Source of the DNA: Planctomycetota bacterium | GTDB taxonomy: Bacteria; Planctomycetota; J058 | NCBI GenBank assembly: GCA_023954375.1 | Contig: JAMLIC010000043.1 | Span: 1 to 64,000, forward strand | Direction: 5' to 3' | DNA length: 64,000 nt | In this document: positions 25,601 through 35,505 of the stretch, piece after piece | Layout of the letters: every line of letters begins with the position of its first letter | Numbering within the stretch: the stretch's first letter is position 1 | The notes under the pieces: model-generated | Told to the model about the DNA's origin: nothing | The model's input: only the letters and a program-made list of their open reading frames with translations | Database searches by the model: none | Program-made: the position numbers and the translations under genes

Positions 25601-28096
25601 GAGCGCCTTGTACTCCGCGAGGAGCCGCTCGGCCCCGTTGGCCGCCTGCGCCTTGCCGACGGGCATGGGGCGGGCGGCCTCCTGCCGGGGACCGCCGCCG
25701 CCCCACGTCATGGCGGCGGTCTCCGTCACGACCGAGCCCGCCAGGTGCCCGACGAGCCCGCGCCCCAGGTCCGAGAGCGCCTGGAGGCGCTGCGCGCGGA
25801 GGTGCTGGCGCCAGGCCCGCGCCGCGAGCACCGCCTGCCGCCGCAGCGCGTGATCGGCCTGGTCGCGGCCCTTCGCGAAGAACGCCTCCCCGTCGCGCAT
25901 GCGCGTGCGCTTCGCCACCTGGAACCGCTCGCGGTCCTCGTCGGTCTCGAGGACGAGGAACGACGTGTAGGGGGTCGCGAGCTGGAAGTCCTCGGACAGC
26001 GCGATCACCTGCGCCTTGAGCTCCGGCGTCGTCCCCTGCGCGAGCAGGTGGTCGAGGTGCGCCCGCGCCCACAGGCGGGGCACGAACGACGCGTCGTCGT
26101 CGGCAGGTGAAGCACCGAGCGCGACCTCGTGCGTGACCTCGAACGGCCGGTCGCCGGCGCGGCCGGTCAGGCGCACGCGCCCCTTGAGGCCGTCGGGCGG
26201 CGCGGTCGTCGGGTCCCAGCGGCCGACGACGACCTGCTGCGCGCCCGCGGGCAGGTCGGGGAGCGTCTCCGGGTGGACGGCAGCGACGGCCAGGCCCTCG
26301 AACGAGAGCTTCACGTCGCGCAGGCGCGGCAGGGTCGCCTCGCGCAGGAGGTCGAAGGCCACCTGCGGCGCGTCGTCGGGACCGAGCGCGCGCACCGAGC
26401 CGCCGCCGAGGGCGGCGATCGCCTTCAGCGCCGCCGCCTCGCGCTGCGCGCCCGGCACCACGGCGTGGAACACGCCCTGGCCCTTGTAGAGCGAGGGCGC
26501 CCGGCGCGCGAAGGCGGCCGCGTCGGCGTCGCCCGTCGTGACGGCGCCGTCGCCCACGTAGATGATGTGGGTGCGCGGCCCGGCGCGCCCGGCGGCCGAC
26601 GCGACCGCGCGGTCGAGGTCGGTCCAGCCGAGCGGCGCCCGGCCGAGGAGCAGCCCGAGGGCCGCCTCGCGCGCGGCCGGCGTCGGGGCCGTCGAGCGCC
26701 CGTGCGCCCAGCGGACGTCGGCGTCGAACACGGCGAGGTCGAACGTGTCGTCGGGGCCGAGGGCCTCGAGCAGCGCCGAGACGAAGCGCTCCTGCGCGGC
26801 CCTCGCCGGGCCCGAGACCGAGGCCGACGTGTCGGCGAGCACGAGCACGTCGAGCGGGCCGGGCTGCGCCGGCGCGGGCAGGGGCGGCGCGTCGAGGAGC
26901 AGGAGGAAGTAGCCGTCGTCGGCCCTGCGGTGCGAGGCGAGCGTGACGCCGCTCGGCGGGCGCGCCACGCGCAGGCGGACCTCGAGGTCCTTCGTCGGCG
27001 CGACCTCCTGCGCCTCGAGCTCGACCCGCGCCGCGTGGTCGGTCTTCTGCACCCGCGCCGGGTGGCCGGGGACCTCGACGTCGAGGAGCTTGCGCTGCGA
27101 CGACACCGTCACCGTCACCGAGAGCTGCTTCAGCGGGTGCAGGCGCAGGTGCTCGGCCGCGAGCGGGTGGTGGTAGACGACCTCGCCCGTGCCGTCGGGG
27201 CGGACGCGCTGCGGGAGGACCTGCGTGTAGCTGATCTTGATCCGCTTCTCGGCGCCGATCGGGTAGACGCGCGCCTTGAAAAGGCTGCCGCCCGCCCACT
27301 CGAGGAGGCCCGGGTCGCGCTTCTCGCGCAGGATCGTCTCGTAGATCGCGCGGGCGCGCTGCTTCTCGACGATCTCGCCGTGGACCTGCTCGTCCCCGAT
27401 CCACATGGAGAAGCCCGAGATCGACGCGTCGGCCGGGAGCGGGAAGTAGAAGACGCCCTCGAGCACCTCGGAGGTGTGGTTGACGAAGCGCTCCTCGATC
27501 TCGGTGCGGGCGAGCTGGTCGCGGATGTCGACCGTGACCGAGTGGTAGCCGAGCGTGAGCGGGACGTTGCGCCCGTCGATCGTGGCCAGGAGCGCGCCCA
27601 CGGCCTCGGTCGGCGCGCGCTCCTTGTAGCCCGTGAGCCAGCGCGGGTCCTGCGCCAGCGCCTCGAGCCCGCCGTCGGTCGCGCGCAGGACGGTGCGCGC
27701 CGTGACCTCGCGGGGGGGCTTCGCCTCGACGACGAGCTTGCCCTCCTCGGCCGGCGTGAGCTCGACCTCACCCGCGTGGAGCTTCAGGCGCCGCGCGTCG
27801 AGCACCTCGACGAGCGCGCCGGGGCCGAGGACGAGCGTCGCGCCGCCCTCGAGGGCCACGGCCAAGGCGTTGGCGCCGCGGGCGCCCGTCTTCAGCCAGT
27901 CGCCCGGGAGCACCGCCGTGCGCGCCTCGGCCGGGCTCCAGCGCGGCGCGGCCAGCGCCTTGCGAGCGGCGGTCCCCTCGCGGTCGGTGATCTTCCCCAC
28001 GGGGTCACCCGGCTGGGACCGGGCGGGGACGGGGAGGGACACCCACGCGGCGAGCAGCAGGGCGAGGGCCAGGGCGAGGCGCTGGGGACGCGGCAT
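19625..28096 (-). CDS. Giant exported VIT-VWA-TPR protein
   Basis: A 2,823-residue protein uninterrupted over 8.5 kb. A signal peptide (about 1-28, ends PARS) is followed by a FecR-like beta region (ARTAVLPGDWLKTGARG). A VIT (inter-alpha-trypsin) domain lies at about 180-295 with EERFVNHTSEVLEGVFYFPL and the YETILREKRDPGLLEW signature. A VWA domain spans about 415-585 with the metal site DTSAS. A beta-rich region follows to about 1,300, and then some 1,500 residues of degenerate TPR helices (e.g. AEALLRAALAREPERVDGHQ). VIT-VWA proteins are thought to be envelope adhesion or scaffold proteins; the huge TPR tail suggests a multi-partner assembly platform. The ATG at 28096 has GGAGG six bases upstream. 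It is probably alone, with the Uma2 B block following. Confidence 0.88.
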   Translation of the reverse strand: MPRPQRLALALALLLAAWVSLPVPARSQPGDPVGKITDREGTAARKALAAPRWSPAEARTAVLPGDWLKTGARGANALAVALEGGATLVLGPGALVEVLDARRLKLHAGEVELTPAEEGKLVVEAKPPREVTARTVLRATDGGLEALAQDPRWLTGYKERAPTEAVGALLATIDGRNVPLTLGYHSVTVDIRDQLARTEIEERFVNHTSEVLEGVFYFPLPADASISGFSMWIGDEQVHGEIVEKQRARAIYETILREKRDPGLLEWAGGSLFKARVYPIGAEKRIKISYTQVLPQRVRPDGTGEVVYHHPLAAEHLRLHPLKQLSVTVTVSSQRKLLDVEVPGHPARVQKTDHAARVELEAQEVAPTKDLEVRLRVARPPSGVTLASHRRADDGYFLLLLDAPPLPAPAQPGPLDVLVLADTSASVSGPARAAQERFVSALLEALGPDDTFDLAVFDADVRWAHGRSTAPTPAAREAALGLLLGRAPLGWTDLDRAVASAAGRAGPRTHIIYVGDGAVTTGDADAAAFARRAPSLYKGQGVFHAVVPGAQREAAALKAIAALGGGSVRALGPDDAPQVAFDLLREATLPRLRDVKLSFEGLAVAAVHPETLPDLPAGAQQVVVGRWDPTTAPPDGLKGRVRLTGRAGDRPFEVTHEVALGASPADDDASFVPRLWARAHLDHLLAQGTTPELKAQVIALSEDFQLATPYTSFLVLETDEDRERFQVAKRTRMRDGEAFFAKGRDQADHALRRQAVLAARAWRQHLRAQRLQALSDLGRGLVGHLAGSVVTETAAMTWGGGGPRQEAARPMPVGKAQAANGAERLLAEYKALAGEEGELEFHDANDVLGADPDVPAEPEPTAELDAAPPPPAAAPMPPAQSRARRSADRSLEAVAGRTLVRLVDDRSEGLGLLLPADGVLHRVGGPFDGLLPPLPPAPAGRAAPAWPQDLLDALTPADLRARVARGHLRVRTSVQRPDRRARLRPAGDGLWLLSAERWATASVHRPGDDHRLDWFAPGATGVERGALTAAWTLGRVRPGEVGDEGGWSEPWPFASVAALAPYAAWTPSLRRLDDGAHELTLARPESEHRLVLEVDPAKGVRVVRYRQGDATSWTITFEHAQTGGAWWPSRLVRTGHTGEVQEDTGVAVEPLAPAAFDAALTEVLAVRAEALLLGPPPASLRAARAAKQPSLEDRWALLGHLAASQRWDAARPHLDAVLAHARGKRGAAAIEATALLHARRHEELRRLVTGAADALAPRPGDAAAVRHLLQWSGALSDGAERLDLVGRLRPVAERRAAADLRWALDMAEVQALDMVGRPDEAEALLRAALAREPERVDGHQQLAWRLSQHGDAEAGVAHLDLALAQHGPWPAGERQHLLQAAQQLLWNAQRFEALVERFERLEREDPEATASVLDQALTALVMLDRADAAWARVTAWTVLQGAPPLEGVARARFDAAVRHALGRGPRGGLLEDDVARHLAGVATAVIEAGLKTSPEALELARSILHDWRWHRTAAGKALVAAAVAALRRDAATLPPATAAALFQLLRRAGPGAGDDPKAWETLLDAFEARAAAVAQADPAGARALEQVLLAHGEPERRLRLLRGRLASGGRDAVVALLVEVLAQPWTADLQAEAVTLLPRAGASPDDAADVAHARAAEQVLLLHGLVDRATEGRAQADVAARPDHGHLDRRRLAAARDQALRQARAVALDLLAPLGDALPAAREWLALERAHLLVKLGRDREAARAACLAVLDARLAAGEWTAERRLVAARALVALLHLVGTDPAPSTHAAALAERLARLPAEAGIDAREARLTLLLLTDDLVGLEASLRAWLAEDDAEAARWGRPLAHVLAELDRLPEAVEVLARVERDDEATHDDLQRLALWLTALDRPADARAAKLRAWALVDEWQVAGSLQTDARRVSRRGEQVPEPLDAEAPLKLVVLLKKAQHPGNHVWVVRNLYETTRDFRLLEALAEGVLGHSAQRVYPLLQGLRPLTDLLQEEATLDRLKAAVEAHAARADLTPVDRRALRLLELLATFKAAGQRQGAAPHVEAATKALSEAWALAEARDGAWAPGERALYAGLVAHLGAAPGALGQEQVRQLQALVRQGADAAERLTLTLPLADALWAHGRHDDALRALAPALDAVRGPDGPLAPRNHPALEKLAGFLAQRGRFLDAEALYGRELDGAAPASAAARWLRLRLHGLWRHALERRGETRLGQGPALYRAAHDALLADLAERATERHAGELVQALVALWDAGARARVPGVGDDAARFAFADLPRVLATYQHRQAANLVGQVVDALARHQGPAPALEVLLARLEGEPAWLRLQHSHGWAHHGWRLGNLRAQARALPAPLAARLLEVVRRELRQDLRLGQSGPPICWSRGNSSFWEEQADAFAQVAHEVLRARQGDEAAVLHVARYLHGGLGRPDAAIAALAEADRREALGWESRLQLAQWLQEAGRFAEVLPVAERLVAARPERLDARGLQARALLRTGQAERAARVVADAEAHVRELKTWGEAAAATLGGLCVELDLPAEAARLLDEAITLHTRGRAGRGVGSHALAGYYQQLSRARLALGDTAGAVDAACGAVVVWARHQDLRAQALANLAQVLADAPDLDAYVAALDREEAATRLVNPTLRRALGQVYRQTKRLKEAEHQLRVALEAQPSDLEVHRALVEVLDGLRLPADAADALEALARAAGRDVALYVELGDRRAKLGQPDEAERAWTTPVELVPEEAEGHRALAEVRERQGRFADAAERWRQVVRVRTDEPEGWLGLGRALLRAGEKAEAAEVARRVLGQPWDDRFGDVHRAARELLQAATR

Positions 28097-28266
28097 GGGG
28101 GAGCCTCCGTGGCGGACCCCCGTTGTGCGGCCCGGAGGTGGCCAGGTCAACGTGGGCGGGAAGGTTCCGACGCTCGCCGGGTCGTCGCGGTTCCGCTCCG
28201 GCGCGGCCTTTGCGCGCGGCCTGTCCGGGCGCGCGGGTAGAATCCGCGCCCTCCAGGAGGCCGCCG

Positions 28267-29607
28267 GTGGGCATCTTCAAGGCTTACGACGTGCGCGGGA
28301 AGGTCCCCCACGAGATCCACGAGACCTTCGCCCGCCGCCTCGGCCGCGCCTACGCGGACCACCTGGGCGGCAAGGGGACCGTGGGCGTCGGCCACGACAT
28401 GCGCGAGAGCTCGCCCGCCCTGGCGCGCGCGCTGTGCGAGGGGATCCACGCCGGCGGCGTGTCGACGGTCGAGATCGGCCTGTGCACGACGCCGACCCTC
28501 TACTACCTCGTGGGCAGCCGCTCGCTGGCCGGCGGCGTCATGGTGACCGCGTCGCACAACCCTGCCGACGACAACGGCTTCAAGCTCTGCCGCGAGCAGG
28601 TCAAGCCGATCGGCAGCGCGACGGGCCTGAAGGAGATCGAGGCCGAGTGCGCGCGCCCGGCGCCGCCGCCCGTGGCGAGCCCGGGCCGGTCGATCGCGGA
28701 GGACGTGCGCGAGGCCTACGCCGACCACGTGGCGCACCTCACCGGGGAGGTCGGCCGCTTCAAGGTCGCGTTCGACTGCGGCAACGGCGTCGTCGGCCCG
28801 ACGCTCGACTCGCTCCTGCGCCGCTGGCCGGGGGTCGAGCCGGTGCGGCTCTACTTCGAGCCCATGGGCCACTTCCCCAACCACCCCGCCAACCCGCTCG
28901 TGCCCGAGAACGTGGCCGACCTGCAGCGCGCCGTGCGCGAGCACGGCTGCGACCTGGGCGTGGCGTTCGACGGCGACGGCGACCGCTGCGTGTTCGTCGA
29001 CGGCCAGGGCGAAATCGTCTCGTCGGACCTGATGACCGCGCTCCTCGTGCAGCCGGTCCTCGAGCGCGAGCCCGGCGCCGCGATCGTCGTGGACGTCTGC
29101 TCGAGCCGCGTCGTGCGCGAGGAGGTCCGCCGCCTGGGCGGGCGGCCGGTCGAGGAGCGCGTCGGGCACTCGTTCATCAAGAAGACCATGCGCGAGCTCG
29201 ACGCCCCCATGGCCGGCGAGAGCTCGGGGCACTACTACTGGCGCGACCACTGGTACGCCGACAGCGCCCTGATCGCCACGGGGCGGCTGCTGGCCCTGCT
29301 CACGGCCAGCGGGCGGTCGCTGACCGAGGCCATGAAGCCGCTGCGCCGCACGGCCCGCAGCCCCGAGCGCAACTTCCAGGTCGAGGACAAGGACGCCGCC
29401 CTCGAGGAGCTGGTGCGGACGTTCCCCGACGCCGAGGTGGCGCGGGTCGACGGCGTCACGGTGCGCCTCGGGAGCTGGTGGTTCAACGCGCGCAAGTCGA
29501 ACACCGAGCCCCTCCTGCGCGTGAACGCCGAGGCCGACGACGCCGCCACCCTCGACGACGCCATGCGCCGGATCGAGGCGGTGCTCGGCACCCCCGTCGC
29601 TCACTGA
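28267..29607 (+). CDS. Phosphomannomutase/phosphoglucomutase
   Basis: A 446-residue alpha-D-phosphohexomutase that interconverts hexose 6- and 1-phosphates for nucleotide-sugar and polysaccharide synthesis. The catalytic phosphoserine is S96 in VTASHNP. The Mg-binding loop DGDGDR is at 235-240, the sugar-specificity loop GESSGHYYW near 318, and the phosphate loop RKSNTEP at 409-415. The features fit the AlgC/ManB dual-specificity branch. The start is GTG with AGGAGG six bases upstream. The product may feed the sugar-nucleotide genes at 60-64 kb. It converges on a lipoprotein gene. Confidence 0.93.
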   Translation: MGIFKAYDVRGKVPHEIHETFARRLGRAYADHLGGKGTVGVGHDMRESSPALARALCEGIHAGGVSTVEIGLCTTPTLYYLVGSRSLAGGVMVTASHNPADDNGFKLCREQVKPIGSATGLKEIEAECARPAPPPVASPGRSIAEDVREAYADHVAHLTGEVGRFKVAFDCGNGVVGPTLDSLLRRWPGVEPVRLYFEPMGHFPNHPANPLVPENVADLQRAVREHGCDLGVAFDGDGDRCVFVDGQGEIVSSDLMTALLVQPVLEREPGAAIVVDVCSSRVVREEVRRLGGRPVEERVGHSFIKKTMRELDAPMAGESSGHYYWRDHWYADSALIATGRLLALLTASGRSLTEAMKPLRRTARSPERNFQVEDKDAALEELVRTFPDAEVARVDGVTVRLGSWWFNARKSNTEPLLRVNAEADDAATLDDAMRRIEAVLGTPVAH

Positions 29608-29611
29608 TCGT

Positions 29612-29630
29612 CGGTCGCGGTCAGCGACCG
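29612..29630. terminator. Hairpin between convergent genes
   Basis: A perfect 7-bp stem (29612-29618 with 29624-29630) and a GGTCA loop lie in the 13-base gap and over the stop codon of the minus-strand gene. It could act in both directions; there is no T tract. Confidence 0.4.
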
Positions 29631-30259
29631 TCGTCGTGCGGCCCGTGCTTGCACGCGCGCGGACGGAGCCAGGCCATGACGCGCAGGTGGGCCTCGGGGG
29701 TGTGGGTCAGCCAGACCCAGCCGTCCTCGTCGACGCGGAGCTGGCCCTCGGGGTGCAGGCCGCCGGCGGCCTGCTCGACGTCGGCCGCGACGCGCGCGCG
29801 CCGCGCGTCGTCGAGGACGTCGTCGTCCTCCGAGAACGAGAGGATCCCGCCATGGGCCCCCGCGCGGCCGTCGGGGTTCGCGTCGTGGCTGCAGCGCCTG
29901 CACCGCAGGGCGAGCCACTCCTCGGGCGGGCGCGGGTTCAGCCAGGGGCGGTCGAAGGGCCGGCCGGCGGGCGTGATCCCGTAGAGGGGGCCGACCTCGT
30001 AGACCACCCGGGGGAGGGCGCCCCAGACGCGGAGCGTCCACCAGGGCTCCTGGCGCCAGCTCGGCCGGCCGCCGACGAACGGCACGGGCTCGGGCTCGAG
30101 AAACGACGCGTCGTCCGTCGGGCGCGCGGCCTCGGGCGAGGACGGCCGGCGCGCGGGCCCCGGCAGGCGCTCGGCGGCCGGTTCGGGCGCGGGCGCCGAG
30201 GCGGTGCACCCGACGAGGCAGGCGGCCGAGAGCGCGAGCGCGAGCGCAGGACCCTTCAT
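29621..30259 (-). CDS. Putative lipoprotein of unknown function
   Basis: A 212-residue protein with a short signal ending in a good lipobox (LVGC, lipidated C18). A Pro-rich linker follows to about 65 and then a mixed domain with several Trp residues (WRQEPWWTLRVWG). It also has an isolated CRRC pair, and the final 20 residues end in RACKHGPH. No family was recognised. The ATG at 30259 is chosen because it starts the signal peptide; the longer frame adds charged residues that would spoil it. It is divergent from the sigma-54 activator gene with 125 bp between. Confidence 0.65.
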   Translation of the reverse strand: MKGPALALALSAACLVGCTASAPAPEPAAERLPGPARRPSSPEAARPTDDASFLEPEPVPFVGGRPSWRQEPWWTLRVWGALPRVVYEVGPLYGITPAGRPFDRPWLNPRPPEEWLALRCRRCSHDANPDGRAGAHGGILSFSEDDDVLDDARRARVAADVEQAAGGLHPEGQLRVDEDGWVWLTHTPEAHLRVMAWLRPRACKHGPHDDGR

Positions 30260-30384
30260 GCCGTCACCACGTCGGGAGGGCGCGCGAGTTCCCGGCGAGC
30301 CACCATGATGCGCGCTTCCCCGCCTCGGGTCCACGGGTAGACTGACGCCTTCACCCGAGCGACCCCGGCTCCAGGGGAGGCCTC

Positions 30385-31820
<1,436 letters not shown>

Positions 31821-31824
<4 letters not shown>

Positions 31825-33170
31825 TCAACGCGCTGGTCAGGCTCGTCTTGCCGGACGTGCAGGACCTCCTGCGGGAGGGCTCGCCCGAGGACATCCGAAA
31901 GGCGCTCGAGCCGTTCCACGCGGCGGACGTCGCGGAGCTGCTCGAGCAGCTCGAGGACCCGGACGCGGCGCGGCTGGTCGACGCGCTGGAGCTGCAGCGG
32001 CGCGTCGAGGTGTTCGGGCAGCTCGAGACCGACGCGTGCGTGCGGCTCGTCGAGCTCCTCGGGCCGGAGAAGGTGGCGACGACCGTCGCCCGCATGGCGT
32101 CGGACGACCGCGCCGACCTCATGGGCGAGCTCCCGACGGAGCTCGGACAGCGGCTGCTCGCGGCCCTGCCGCCCGAGGAGCGGCGCGACGTCGCGCGGCT
32201 GGTCACCTACCCCGACGGGACCGCCGGCGCGATCATGACGTCGGACTACGTCTCGCTCACGCTCGACGAGACGGCCCGCGACGCGATCGAGCACATCCGG
32301 CAGGTGGCCCGCCGCCGCGAGACGATCTACGCCCTCTACGTGGTCGACGCCGAGGGGCGGCTCCAGGGCGCCTGCTCGCTCGAGACGCTCATCCTCTCGG
32401 CCCCCGACAAGAAGGTGCGGGAGCTCATGTTCCCGCCGATCTCGGTGAAGGTCGACACGGACCAGGAGGACGTCGTCGGCACGCTGAGCCATTACGACTT
32501 CCTCGCCGTGCCCGTGGTGGACGACGACGGGATCATGCTCGGGATCGTCACCCACGACGACGTGCTCGACGTCGCCGAGGAGGAGGCGACCGAGGACTTC
32601 CAGCGCGTCGGCGCGGTGGGGCCGATCCACGAGAGCCTGCTCGAGGTGGGCGCCTGGGTGCTCTACAAGAAGCGGATCGCCTGGCTCGTGGCCCTCGTGT
32701 TCGTGAACCTGCTCTCCGGCGCGGGCATGGCCTACTACGAGGACACGATCTCGCACACCGTCGCGCTGGTGTTCTTCCTCCCGCTGCTGATCGGCAGCGC
32801 CGGCAACGCCGGCTCGCAGGCGGCCACGCTCACGATCCGCGCCATGGCCACCGGCGACGTGAACCTGCGCGACTGGCTCGTCCTCATGCGCAAGGAGCTG
32901 CTCGTCGCCACGACGCTCGGCGCGACCATGGCGGCGGCCGTGTCGTTCGTGGGCGTCTACCGCGGCGGGCTGGGCGTGGGCTTCGTCGTCGCCGCCACCA
33001 TGGTCCTCGTCGTGTGCGTGGGCAGCCTCGTCGGCCTGTCGCTGCCCTTCCTCCTCAGCCGGCTCGGCATGGACCCGGCCGCGGCCAGCGTCCCCCTCGT
33101 GACCTCGATCGCGGACATCACCGGCGTGCTGATCTACTTCACGATCGCCACCTGGGTCCTGATCGGGTAG
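31821..33170 (+). CDS. mgtE: Magnesium transporter MgtE
   Basis: A 449-residue Mg2+ channel. The cytoplasmic MgtE N domain (about 20-125, including EPFHAADVAELLEQL and MASDDRADLMGELP) and a pair of CBS domains (about 130-255, with MTSDYVSL and VPVVDDDGIMLGIVTHDDVLDV) sense cytoplasmic Mg. Five membrane helices follow, with the pore signature FLPLLIGSAGNAGSQA near 315. All family landmarks and the length are normal. The GTG start overlaps the sigma-54 activator stop by four bases, a rare partnership suggesting that the activator controls or is sensed through this transporter. Confidence 0.95.
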
Positions 33171-33414
33171 GTGGGCGGCAGGGGTCGCCCTGACACCGCT
33201 GCCATTCCGGCGCGCGCGTCCCCCTCGCCGGCGCACGTAAGTCCCGTCTCCGTGGACCGTTGCCCGTCGGGCACGCTGGCCCGTGCCTTGCTAAAGGTCC
33301 TTCCGACAGCGCGTAACTCCGGGCCGGCGCAGGGTGCTGCTGGATCCGGGGGTCACGGGAGACCACCAGCACACAGGAGTCGGGCCGGTCCGTCGCCAGG
33401 CCCCGGAGGACCAC

Positions 33415-35310
33415 ATGGGCAAGATCGTGGGCATCGACCTCGGCACGACCAACTCGGTCGTGGCCGTCATGGAGGGCTCGGAGGTCAAGGTCATCGCCAA
33501 CCCGAGCGGCCTCAGGACCACGCCGTCGGTGGTGGCCTTCCTCGACAGCGGCGAGCGGCTGGTCGGGCAGCGCGCCAAGAACCAGGCGATCACCAACCCC
33601 GAGAACACCGTCTACTCGATCAAGCGCTTCATGGGCCGCCGGCGCGGCGAGGTGTCGTCGGAGGAGAAGCTCGTCCCGTACAAGATCACCGGGTCGCCGG
33701 ACGAGCTGGTCAAGGTGAAGATCCGCGACAAGGACTACACGCCGCCCGAGGTGTCGGCCATGGTCCTCGGCTACCTCAAGACCTACGCCGAGGAGTACCT
33801 GGGCGAGAAGGTCACCGAGGCGGTGATCACGGTCCCGGCCTACTTCAACGACTCGCAGCGCCAGGCGACCAAGGACGCGGGCGAGATCGCGGGCCTCAAG
33901 GTCCGGCGCATCATCAACGAGCCGACGGCGGCCGCGCTGGCCTACGGGCTCGACAAGAAGAAGGACGAGAAGATCCTCGTCTACGACCTGGGCGGCGGCA
34001 CGTTCGACGTCTCGGTGCTCGAGATCGGCGACGGCGTCGTCGAGGTCAAGTCGACCAACGGCGACACGCACCTCGGCGGCGACGACTTCGACCAGGTGCT
34101 GATCGACCACGTGGCCGAGGAGTTCAAGAAGGACAAGGGGATCGACCTGCGCAAGGACCGCCTGGCGCTGCAGCGGCTCAAGGAGGCCTGCGAGCGGGCC
34201 AAGTGCGAGCTGTCGCAGTCGCAGGTGACGCGCGTGAACCTGCCGTTCATCACGGTGCTCGACGGCAACCCGCAGCACCTCGACGTCGAGGTCACGCGCT
34301 CGAAGTTCCAGTCGCTGACGCGGCCGCTGATCGAGCGCACGCGCCAGCCGATCATGCAGGCGCTGAGCGACGCCAAGCTCTCGCCGAAGGACATCGACGA
34401 GGTCGTGTTCGTCGGCGGCTCGACGCGCATGCCCGCCTGCGGCGAGCTGGTGAAGGAGATCTTCGGCAAGGACCCGAACAAGAGCGTCAACCCCGACGAG
34501 GTCGTCGCCGTCGGCGCGGCCGTGCAGGGCGCGGTGCTCTCGGGCGAGAAGTCGGACATCCTGCTGCTCGACGTCACCCCGCTCTCGCTGGGCATCGAGA
34601 CGCTGGGCGGCGTGATGACGGTCATGATCCCGCGCAACACGACGATCCCGACCTCGAAGAAGGAGGTCTTCTCGACCGCGGCCGACAACCAGCCGGCCGT
34701 CGACGTGCGGATCTACCAGGGCGAGCGGAAGATGGCCCAGGACAACCGCTTCCTCAAGGAGTTCCGCCTCGAGGGGCTCCCGCCGGCCCCGCGCGGCGTG
34801 CCCAAGATCGAGGTGACCTTCGACATCGACGCCAACGGCCTCCTGAACGTCTCGGCCAAGGACACGGCCACGGGCAAGGAGACCAAGGTCTCGATCGAGT
34901 CGTCCTCGGGCATCTCGAAGGCCGACATCGAGCGCATGAAGAAGGACGCCGAGTCGCACGCCGCCGACGACGCCGCGCGCGCCGAGCTCGTCGAGGCCAA
35001 GAACAAGGCCGACTCGCTCGTCCACCAGACCCGCCGCCAGCTCACCGAGCTCGGCGACAAGGTCCCGGCGGGCGAGAAGGAGAAGATCGAGGCGGCCCTG
35101 ACGAAGCTCGAGGAGGCCGGCAAGGGCGACGACAAGGCCGCGATCGAGCGCGCCGTCGAAGAGCTCCTGCAGACGTCCCAGAAGATGGGCGAGGAGCTCT
35201 ACAAGCAGGCCGGCGGCGCCCCCGACGCCGAGGCCCCCGGCGCGGCCGCGGGCGGCGAGAAGAAGCCCGAGGAGGACGTGATCGACGCGGACTACGAGGT
35301 CAAGTCGTAG
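33415..35310 (+). CDS. dnaK: Chaperone DnaK (Hsp70)
   Basis: A 631-residue Hsp70 that binds exposed hydrophobic peptides in an ATP-driven cycle with DnaJ and GrpE. The nucleotide-binding domain has IVGIDLGTTNSVVAVMEG, YFNDSQRQATKDAG, YDLGGGTFDVSVLEIGDG and FVGGSTRMP. The linker DILLLDVTPLSLG and the substrate-binding domain follow. The tail ends in an acidic stretch (EEDVIDADYEVKS). The ATG at 33415 has GGAGGA upstream; an in-frame ATG further up is unlikely. No grpE or dnaJ adjoins. The 244-bp upstream gap holds no clear CIRCE element or sigma-32 promoter. Confidence 0.97.
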   Translation: MGKIVGIDLGTTNSVVAVMEGSEVKVIANPSGLRTTPSVVAFLDSGERLVGQRAKNQAITNPENTVYSIKRFMGRRRGEVSSEEKLVPYKITGSPDELVKVKIRDKDYTPPEVSAMVLGYLKTYAEEYLGEKVTEAVITVPAYFNDSQRQATKDAGEIAGLKVRRIINEPTAAALAYGLDKKKDEKILVYDLGGGTFDVSVLEIGDGVVEVKSTNGDTHLGGDDFDQVLIDHVAEEFKKDKGIDLRKDRLALQRLKEACERAKCELSQSQVTRVNLPFITVLDGNPQHLDVEVTRSKFQSLTRPLIERTRQPIMQALSDAKLSPKDIDEVVFVGGSTRMPACGELVKEIFGKDPNKSVNPDEVVAVGAAVQGAVLSGEKSDILLLDVTPLSLGIETLGGVMTVMIPRNTTIPTSKKEVFSTAADNQPAVDVRIYQGERKMAQDNRFLKEFRLEGLPPAPRGVPKIEVTFDIDANGLLNVSAKDTATGKETKVSIESSSGISKADIERMKKDAESHAADDAARAELVEAKNKADSLVHQTRRQLTELGDKVPAGEKEKIEAALTKLEEAGKGDDKAAIERAVEELLQTSQKMGEELYKQAGGAPDAEAPGAAAGGEKKPEEDVIDADYEVKS

Positions 35311-35330
35311 TCGACCTCCCCCGACTCACC

Positions 35331-35358
35331 CGGCGGCGGCGCGCGGGCGCCGCCGCCG
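35331..35358 (+). terminator. Perfect 11-bp GC hairpin after dnaK
   Basis: 35331-35341 pairs exactly with 35348-35358 around a 6-base loop, 21 bases past the dnaK stop. It is probably a terminator or mRNA-stabilising stem; there is no U tract. Confidence 0.55.
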
Positions 35359-35366
35359 ATCGATCC

Positions 35367-35442
35367 TGCCAGGGTGGTGTAGGTGGTCAGCACGCCGGGG
35401 TTCACGCCCCGGAGGGCGAGGTTCGAGCCCTCGACCGCGGCA
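35367..35442 (+). other. tRNA-like sequence, probably non-functional
   Basis: 76 bases resemble a tRNA. The T arm is perfect (CGAGG-TTCGAGC-CCTCG, 35418-35434). A D-arm-like GTG..GGTGGTCAG..CAC and an anticodon-arm-like palindrome CCGGGG-TTCACG-CCCCGG are present. The acceptor stem pairs only at its outer four bases, and the anticodon loop length and position 37 are abnormal, so a working tRNA is unlikely. Confidence 0.3.
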
Positions 35443-35451
35443 TTCGAGTGA

Positions 35452-35480
35452 ACGCCCCGTCGCGCCGTGCGGCGGGGCGT
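35452..35480. terminator. Hairpin between dnaK and clpS
   Basis: ACGCCCCG at 35452-35459 pairs with CGGGGCGT at 35473-35480 across a 13-base loop. It lies 25 bases past the clpS stop on the minus strand and could terminate clpS transcription. Confidence 0.45.
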
Positions 35481-35505
35481 CACGCTGTACGGCGTGGTCC
35501 GGCTC

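Noticed and set aside
33171..33414. CIRCE or sigma-32 heat-shock promoter before dnaK
   Set aside because: No TTAGCACTC/GAGTGCTAA inverted repeat and no CTTGAA/CCCCAT pair was found; only a short 6-bp hairpin near 33270-33290.
35367..35442. Selenocysteine (UCA) tRNA reading of the tRNA-like element
   Set aside because: It lacks the long variable arm and long acceptor/T stack of tRNA-Sec, and the anticodon loop is wrong in length and at position 37.
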